DNA of 64,000 nt from Branchiostoma floridae (taxonomy: Eukaryota > Chordata > Leptocardii > Amphioxiformes > Branchiostomatidae), in NCBI RefSeq assembly GCF_000003815.2, contig NC_049989.1:16872287-16936286 (forward strand). Reading direction: 5' to 3'. This document shows, one piece after another, positions 57,421-64,000 of this stretch; the first letter of the stretch is position 1, and each line of letters starts with the position of its first letter. The position numbers were made by a program, and so were the translations under genes. The notes beneath the pieces were generated by a model. It did not search any database and was not told where the DNA came from. It saw only the letters and a list, made by a program, of their open reading frames with translations.

Positions 57421-59136
57421 CACAGTGCACAGGGAGGTCGTTGATCGGTAGAAGCTAGGTCGTAATCAAGGATGGAAGGAGTCGTTCATTATTGAACGAC
57501 TATTTTACGACTCATGCAACGACTCAAACACGTCCGCAGGCTAAATCCATCATCCATGGGGAAAAATCAGGAAAGAGGTGTCTGTGTGCTTAAAGCACAG
57601 GACATATGATGCAACCACAAGGAAGGAAAGGTATTAACTTCAATTGACATGAGAAGTTGCCATTTTATTGCAAAAGCCAACATGTAATGTGTCAATCTAA
57701 TTTCTTACATCGATACTTACATAATCAACTCATCATGTTTGTAGAAAAGCTGAAACATCAAACGCCAAATTATTTTAACTTTTACAACTGGTATATTAAT
57801 TGTATTTCTCTTGAATTATACAACTGAGGTTCTTACTTGCATCAATTATATGACTTTATCCTGTCCTCCACCCAAATAACAGACGTACACAACTTATGTT
57901 AGGAAAGGCTTTAATCGCATATTCAGATAGTTTATGCAAATGAGGTCCTCATATGGAAAATTAGAAGAACAACGCTCCCCAAATATAATCTTGTTGATGA
58001 CAGTAATTACACATTTAACATATCATTTCTGTAGAAGAATTGCACAAGCATCGGCTTCAACTGCAGCAAATGCCCGTCTGTCCATGCCAGATGGCACAGT
58101 TCTTGGGAAGGCCCGGGAACGGGAGAGGCGTGGAAGCATTGGTAAGCAAAATGGTGTTAATTTAGAACTTTCTTTGTAACACCACGTGCACTTTTATTAC
58201 AATTTACAAACATTAATGTGATGTCCTAAATGATAACGATATACTTCTGTTTCAGTCTCTCTCACCCTCCTCGAAGTGACCCCAGCAGGGAGGGAACACC
58301 TTGCGTCCGGGGACAGTGAACAGGTAAAAGTACTACGACATTAGGAAAGACGGTACTCAGTTAATACTGATATTTGTACAGATACAGAAGGACAATCGTC
58401 AAACTAAATTGTGTGACTTAAGTTGACGGCATGACATTAGTCAACAACATTTTCGAAACACATTTACCGGTTCTTTAGTGTTTCCTGACCTCCCTCCTTC
58501 AGTGAACTTTATTGCTTTTAATAAATGACCATATGTAAGTACATGTGGATACAAAGCCACGGTCAATTACATTTGTTACAACAGTTGCAACATTTAACAG
58601 TGTCTCTTTTATTTTCAGGTACCCCGAGACATGACTGTCAACAACGCTATATACAACGTGCAGTTTTCCCCACTTGCGAGCACGTCTTCATAATTCTTTA
58701 TCATCGTTTATTTTGGTTTCATTTTGTTACTATATTTTCTGTTGTGATCTGTAACTGAAAGATGGGCTTCTCAGTGAGTTTATTAATGTGAAGGGAGAAA
58801 AGAAACTGATTTCTTGAAATGTAATATTCTATATATGAACAATAAAAATGCAACTAGAAAGTTTTTATTACAGTTACAACTCTCTTTGTTCCGAGGACAG
58901 ATTTGACAGATTTAGTCGTAAATTAGGAGGGTTTAAGTCGTAACTGTGAAATATGGTCGTAAATAGGTCTAAAAAATCCGATTTTCCGACTTAAAAAAGC
59001 CCGATGTACGACTCGCCAACACATTGTCCAAAATTTACGTCCAATACTCGACTGGTTTTAGACGCGTTGTCAAACACGACCTACGACCCATTCTTGCCCT
59101 CTATAACAAAGATCAACGACCTCCCTGTGCACTGTG
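57421..59136. mobile_element. CACTA-like (CMC) DNA transposon, 1.7 kb, with a spliced gene
   Basis: The ends are a perfect 26-bp inverted repeat beginning CACAGTGCACAGGGAGGTCG (57421-57446 and 59111-59136). Flanks are GGT (57418-57420) and GAT (59137-59139), consistent with a 3-bp target duplication with one change. Subterminal zones are rich in GTCGTA/TACGAC words (57440-57530 and 58910-59110). CAC ends, 2-4-bp duplications and subterminal word clusters are features of CACTA/Mirage/Chapaev elements. No DDE transposase is inside, only a small spliced gene, so it is non-autonomous or carries an accessory or captured gene. Confidence 0.75.
57546..58693 (+). CDS. Four-exon gene carried inside the transposon, unknown function
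   Basis: Exons end or start at: donor 57630 (GAAAG/GTATTA); 58035-58141 (CTGTAG acceptor, TTG/GTAAGC donor); 58256-58323 (GTTTCAG, ACAG/GTAAAA); 58619-58693 (TTTTCAG, stop TAA). All three junctions keep phase: AG+A, G+TC, then 0. The protein reads KIRKEVSVCLKHRTYDATTR, RIAQASASTAANARLSMPDG, LGKARERERRGSIVSLTLLE, VTPAGREHLASGDSEQVPRD and MTVNNAIYNVQFSPLASTSS. No known motif. A TAA upstream in frame at 57543-57545 means the start exon is missing or mutated. AATAAA lies at 58841. It could be an accessory protein of the element or host exons picked up by it. Confidence 0.6.
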
Positions 59137-59530
59137 GATTCACTCCTGACAGCAATTAAGACATATGTGCCGCATAAGTCAATAAAGGTTAAGTCCAGCC
59201 AGTCATCAACAGACGGAACAGGAAGTATCTTAAGATGAACTAAACTGGCTCACCAACACTAAAAGAAGAGGTTAAGGCCCTTCGCCGTACAATACAATAC
59301 AAAGGCAGATAAGACGTAGCTATTGGAGCTACCTAAACTCAGTCTTTAAGGAAGAAACAACAACCCACCAGTCAGATAATAAAAGGTTTTGGTCTGGCCG
59401 ATTCTTCTAAATCAAAACACTAGGAGATCCCTTACGGCCATCTGTCACATTCAAGATTGGGCCCTTCATAGCAAAGGTCTACCATAAGGAACTGGGGAAT
59501 GCTAAAAGGAAACAAACCACGCACTACAAA

Positions 59531-62290
59531 ATCTGTGTCATTCTCATCTCATGAAGCCCTATCTTTATCTAGACAAGGACTGCAGTCGTGATGATAAACA
59601 TCACCAAGAAAAGACAAGAATTTTACAAAAAGGGACCACGATAACACCCTGTTTAAAAAGAATTACACAAAAATGGCAAGGGGCTAAAATAAAGGCCCCT
59701 GTCTTTGAAACAGCAAATCCGAGAAGAAAACCTAAAAGACAAGGGTCAGCCTGGTATGCATGGCAATGCATCAGAACATAACAAATCACGTTGTCTGTCG
59801 CGAGAATAAAAACCTGGAAGCAGCGAGGTGCGTCCGTCACCTAGGATGTCTGGCAGACGAATCTATGCATTACTATACTAACTACACCGGCATATTGTAG
59901 CGATGTATCTGTTTTTCAAAAACATAATGCAAAGACAGAGCTAAGCCAAAATTGCATGTTGTCCCAACGACATTCAAAACTGCACTGGCAAAATATTTCC
60001 TTTGTCTCGGCGACCAAAGCACTTTGTACATATCCGTCCGCGATTGTAACATTTGACGAGCCTCCAAGTCCATTTAGTTCAGATATGGATCATGTATCTA
60101 AAATTCAGGAACGTAAGTTAGTATAACCTAAGAGTCTCTATAGGTTAGAGCAACATTTATTGTTTTTGAAGTTATACTACTTTGTTATACTAGTTTATTG
60201 TTTTGGAAGGTACTACTTTTTGACGGCAGATGGATACAAACCTTACCCGAACGTGTAGGCGTAACTTCATTGATGTAATTTTCGACCATCACCAACCAGA
60301 CATTGCGACATAATTTATCTCAACAGGTAATTGGTCCATTGGATATGCGAGGAAGTCTTCACCTGCAGCCTAATGAACTAGCCCGTTTGCACGTGAGCCT
60401 GTTGATGTACTGCCCTCCGTGATGCAAATCCATGCGCTAAAAAAAAGTACCTCGCCACAAATTGCCACAGCGTTTCAAACGGTTGAGATAAAATTGTTAC
60501 TTATGATGTTCTTCTTTTAGTTAACTTTCTCCTCAACATCTTGACAAAAAGAATTTTTTTTGCGTTTCGGTAAAACCTTTGTTACATCTCGCTGCGGATG
60601 GATATTAAGACACTGTGGATGGTATAAAGCGAGTCGTCTCTGGAACTTGGCGCCAGTCCAGCTCGTAACCTCAGGGCGTAAGGTTGTGCGTAACGGCATT
60701 AGCATATATCGTTTTTGTGTGCTTCACAACTTCCTCGCCAAATGCTAAACTCTGCTTTAGCTTTTGTGACGTATAGCTGATAGCTGGCACGTTGCGTTAA
60801 CGTTGTATCTTGAGAGGGGACGTTGTTTTTATTAGGGTCTTAGCTTGATTGAATCTCAGCTTTATTGGAACGTGCTCCATAAAGGCCGTCTTGTTAGGTG
60901 AGGGCTTAAGAGCAGCATGTGGGACGTGGGTGCTCGCCGTTTTATTATTTTTAAGGCTTTAGAGCAGCATGTGAGCGTTGACTCAATTTCGTGTTGTCGG
61001 TCGAGGTTGATACCGGGTAGATCACATCTGTGCTACGTGCCCAGTCTAGTCAGAAGTTTTCAGAATCTCCTCGCTGGCTGTTGTGCAACCCTCCAAACCT
61101 CGTCATACGCCCGTTATTGGTGTAGTTGTGATTTTGATGCAGGTTTGTCTGTGGGTGGCAGTCATGGGCTGCTTTCACCCTCCTCTACAGTACCGACTTT
61201 AATTTAGTCTCTTCGCTTTTATGTTTGCTTCGTGAACAGGAAGAATGATAAAAGTTGTGTGTCTGGGGTGCATGTTGGACTAAGCCCCTGTGTATGATGG
61301 GTCCCCCTCACCGGAAGCTCTTTTCTTCCGTAGAATTTCAAGCGTTGGCAAGTTTGGGTTCTGCTCTGCTTCTTTCCTGCCCCACTCGGAAACTTTCCCT
61401 TGGCGATTATCCTGTTTTGTCAGTGATTCTGTTTCCGCCGCTCCTCCCTCCAACCGTGTTTGCACGCTCCAATTTGACCCCCTTGGTGTATTTTTCCTGC
61501 CCCGAAAAACTGAAGACTTATCAGGCTTTGCCCGCCCAGGAATTTTTTACTCCACTCTATTCCGTATAATCCTATATTATTATATTGATCCATTATTTTT
61601 AACATTATGACAGGGATGTTCACCCTCTAATGACAACTGTGTCTCTCGGCATTGTAGCATTGTTGTTACGAGTAATAAAAAAAGATACAAATTCTGACAA
61701 TACTTTTAACATAGCTTGCGTTTATAATTTACCACACACTTACCAATATCCTGTACCTAATAGATAAACCACAGAATCGTTTGGGGCACATGCCATGTAT
61801 AGCTTTTGGCCGTGATTTATGACTAACGAAATTTTATTTACCTAATGGCTCCTCTGTTTTGACCCAGTTTCCTGAATAACTACGTTGTGTTCCTGGTAGC
61901 ATCCGTCTTTTTGTGTGTGGTTATTAAGTTTGTCCAAACGCTAAACTTGGCGTTTCTCTTTTTTGCTGTACCTGGTGATTTCATTTTCTCAAAGCTCATA
62001 TTATGTTAAGCTCGATTCAATTGTTGTTGATGTGGACATTATCGTGACCTGGGTGGTATCAAAATAGAAATCCTCCGGTCACTGTGGTTGTCGTTGGCCT
62101 TGAATACCTCTGCATTGCGGTAAGGAACGAGTTTTCCACGGGCCTGAAGTATCGGGGTATGTTCTTGCACTACGAATCCGTTGGTCTTTAGAGCTTCTCC
62201 AAAAATTCCTCCAAGCACCCAGAAGGAGTGTTGTTAGTAATTGTCAAGTATCACAAGCATGGGAGGATTTGGTCGAGCCTGGAAAATCGA
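59531..62290. other. No firm gene; scattered small frames
   Basis: Frames at 59551-59781, 60560-60748, 60917-61207 and 61290-61610 have no recognisable motif and no supported splice sites. The 61.0-61.6 kb part is relatively GC- and pyrimidine-rich. Nothing further is supported. Confidence 0.4.
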
Positions 62291-62765
62291 TCAACAGCTA
62301 CATGTGGAACAGCCATATGCATGTTGAGCTGTCTGGAAAAAGTCACAGAAAACTTGTCCAGTATGCTCGTCCTTATCCCATGTCAGTGCCCGAACAAACA
62401 CGCCTGCATTCATGGTGTATCTCTTGAAACACTGATTCTCTAGGTGTTTGGGAATCTTTCTTGTAATTATCTTTATCAGTCGATTCCATAAACCTTCTTA
62501 ATATTTCATTACCAGCCTCATCACCTTCCCCATGCAATCCTGCATTGTGTGAGACAGCAATTGCGTGAGCACCATTTGGCTTCTGTACCAGTTCTGATTT
62601 TGCCTGCTCAATAACTTCATGCATATTATTAATAGTTAGGCAAAACAAACAAAAAATTGAAATCAATAGCTTACCCATTGCAAGTGTAATTTTCATACAG
62701 ACCATGTCAATGCCTGCCTTCTGGTGTAGCTCTCCGCACATAGTGCAATGCTGAAACAGAGACAT
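62291..62765 (-). pseudogene. Unknown minus-strand coding segment, one frameshift
   Basis: From ATG at 62765 it reads SLFQHCTMCGELHQKAGIDM, then MKITLAM and a donor (ATGG/GTAAGC). A possible 60-bp intron (62615-62674) is followed by IEQAKSELVQKPNGAHAIAV, SHNAGLHGEGDEAGNEILRR and FMESTDKDNYKK. After a shift at about 62450 the other frame gives IPKHLENQCFKRYTMNAGVF, VRALTWDKDEHTGQVFCDFF, then TGA at 62291-62293. The three pieces together look like one cysteine-containing soluble protein. I do not recognise the family. Confidence 0.4.
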
Positions 62766-63169
62766 GGCATACTTGAGTGAAGGAAACCAGACATTCTATA
62801 AGAGGTAAGGAAAATCCTGCTTTATGTCTGTCTGTTGCTGCTTCCTTCAGCCCTCGTTGAAGATGACTTCATGGTTCCGGTTCACAGCGACAGACGTGCA
62901 CATCAACGACATGTGGCCGTCCTGTCAAATGATAGAAATATATTTCAATGACAATGACAAGATTTGGAAATAAATCTAGTGTTGAACACTTTGCTTTAAA
63001 ATATGCAGGCTATTAGAAGTATTGTTTTAAAGTCCATACTTGACATTATTATGCTCTCTATTATATCTGGTACATTTTATTTACATGTAAGGGCTTCTTT
63101 ATACCATGTACCACCACCATGTCATCTAACGAAAAGCAACCGATGTGAACTGGCTGATTGCTGACTACC
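62766..63169. other. No gene recognised
   Basis: AT-rich spacer between the unknown coding segment and the LINE end. Confidence 0.4.
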
Positions 63170-64000
63170 ATTGGGCCAGGGCTCCCAGCGTCTAACGTCA
63201 GTTTTCTCCAAATTCATTTTCTTGACAAATGAATCAAGAAATACAACTTGACGAGGTTGACACGAGAGGAACAGACAACAGTGATAACACCACAAGTCCA
63301 TCAATGTCCCTTTGCATCGTGGAAGTAGCAGTACTAGGTCTGGAAATTGGCTTTTTTTTCGTTTACAAATATTATATGGTACACCGATATCTACAATGTT
63401 TGGAGCACTTACAACCGTGCCAGGCAGGACGTTCCACTCAGGGATGATACGCAGAAAAAAATGAGTTTTTATATATGTCGGTACGGGCGAAGATTGGCTG
63501 GTATTTGTGGTCGTGGTTTCCCCGCATGCGCCCTTGGGCTGGCTTGAGTATGCCATTAGTTTCTATATTAATATTATATTTTAAAAAAAGTGAGGCGGGC
63601 GTTCCTCCTCCTTTCGGAGAGAGGACGCCACTTCAGGTCTGTGAGCATTTGTGTTACGCTACTAGTCTGCCGGAAGTCATTAATTGTCACTCGGGCGGCC
63701 CTGCGCTGGACGGCCTCCACCCTTTATCCGTTAGTTGGTGTACGGTTACCAGACGATGGCACTATATTCCAAGTGAGGCCGTACCAGCGCTTTGTAACAA
63801 GTTGCCTTGACCCTTGATGGACAATGGGTCAAGTTGAGTCCAACCACGTCTCAGTGCCAACAACAATGTCTGGTTGCACAGCTTCGCAAAGTTTGTGCAG
63901 TTCAGGTACCTTGTTGCTGATAGATTGAAAATTGATCACGCAGGTCCTGACTGGTTTGGTATGTGTGCTGTCGCGAGGGGGTGGGCTAACAGCTATAGGT
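63170..64000 (-). mobile_element. LINE (CR1/L2-like) with endonuclease fused to RT C terminus
   Basis: Read on the minus strand from the window edge: TCVINFQSISNKVPELHKLC and DIVVGTETWLDST (endonuclease start). This switches at about 63830 directly to the polymerase C terminus: VEAVQRRAALVTINDFRQTS, SVTQMLTDLKWRPLSERRRN and ARLTFF, then SFFLR-like HFFLRIIPEWNVLPGTVVSA. The endonuclease second half and the whole palm are missing, just as in the copy at 20206-21513. Several stops are present. The 5' end lies beyond the window. Confidence 0.85.

Larger units (their letters stand above)
56935..59530 (+). mobile_element. LINE endonuclease fragment, split by a DNA transposon
   Basis: 56935-57270 encodes the second half of an AP-type endonuclease: QLHNAILLVGGDFNLPSWDW, then EQLVKQPTREDNMLDLLITN and VPGLS, with the Ser-Asp-His-Asp end lost. 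In another frame KADWDSLRNV and TEVLWNKFK follow up to 57417. Removing 57421-59136 and one copy of the duplicated GAT continues the protein as DSLLTAIKTYVPHKS from 59137, then a decayed linker (RFWS, EALxxSDxx-like) to about 59530. The reading-frame repair by removal of the insert supports both annotations. The polymerase is absent. Confidence 0.8.

Noticed and set aside
57421-57446. CACAGTG end read as a RAG/Transib or recombination-signal sequence
   Set aside because: The inferred target duplication is 3 bp, not 5, no nonamer is evident, and CACTA-type ends also start with CAC. Kept as a question, not as an annotation.
61290-61610. 106-codon plus-strand frame
   Set aside because: No motif, and overlapping frames on both strands are equally long, as expected from GC-rich composition.
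1-64000. tRNA and rRNA genes
   Set aside because: I looked for GTTCxAxxC-type B boxes with matching stems and for conserved rRNA words and found none I could defend. A dedicated scan would be needed to exclude a diverged tRNA.

Overview
The window looks like an intergenic, repeat-rich stretch of an invertebrate deuterostome genome, most likely a cephalochordate (Branchiostoma-type). This is an inference. It rests on the many co-existing retrotransposon and DNA-transposon families (CR1/L2-like and RTE-like LINEs, a retroelement SGNH esterase, pogo-like, piggyBac-like and CACTA-like DNA elements), on decayed RecQ-like helicase and YqaJ exons, and on a 17-residue coiled-coil repeat resembling those in amphioxus lectin-like proteins. 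Coding signal comes as short exons with GT/AG borders and as broken transposon genes, so the window is eukaryotic. I found no intact long host gene, no rRNA or tRNA gene and no CRISPR array.

Layout. 0-1.1 kb: a LINE on the minus strand. 2.1-2.4 kb: a small minisatellite whose units can each fold into a hairpin. 3.0-13.4 kb: a very large 16-bp-period minisatellite with higher-order repeats, two assembly gaps and one strand inversion; nearly all long reading frames there are artefacts of the repeat. 13.4-15.2 kb: a coiled-coil pseudo-exon, a piggyBac-like element with TTAA duplications and a fold-back element. 15.8-23 kb: a transposon graveyard, including a pogo-like transposase gene split by a younger element with a 9-bp target duplication. 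23.5-28.5 kb: a YqaJ nuclease-like exon, then two satellites with 115-bp and 141-bp periods around about 1.1 kb of unassigned DNA.

29-46 kb: many short spliced exons of unknown genes and more LINE fragments. It also holds an ancient duplication (about 34.2-38.8 kb against 42.3-44.3 kb). One copy carries a RING plus C2HC zinc-finger exon whose architecture resembles the N-terminal part of RAG1-like or TRAF-type proteins. 46-55 kb: a second set of internal duplications, LINE remnants, a CbxX-type AAA ATPase exon with a destroyed Walker A, and a decayed RecQ-like helicase. 57.4-59.1 kb: a 1.7-kb transposon with 26-bp perfect terminal inverted repeats, sitting inside a LINE and carrying a phase-consistent four-exon gene of unknown function. 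60-64 kb: little that I can identify, apart from a minus-strand unknown gene fragment and a deleted LINE.

The best candidates for something undescribed are the four-exon gene inside the transposon at 57.4-59.1 kb and the RING/zinc-finger exon with its duplicated flanks at 42-44 kb. The host-gene fragments do not form a recognisable pathway. Their shared feature is decay by stops, frameshifts and insertions.
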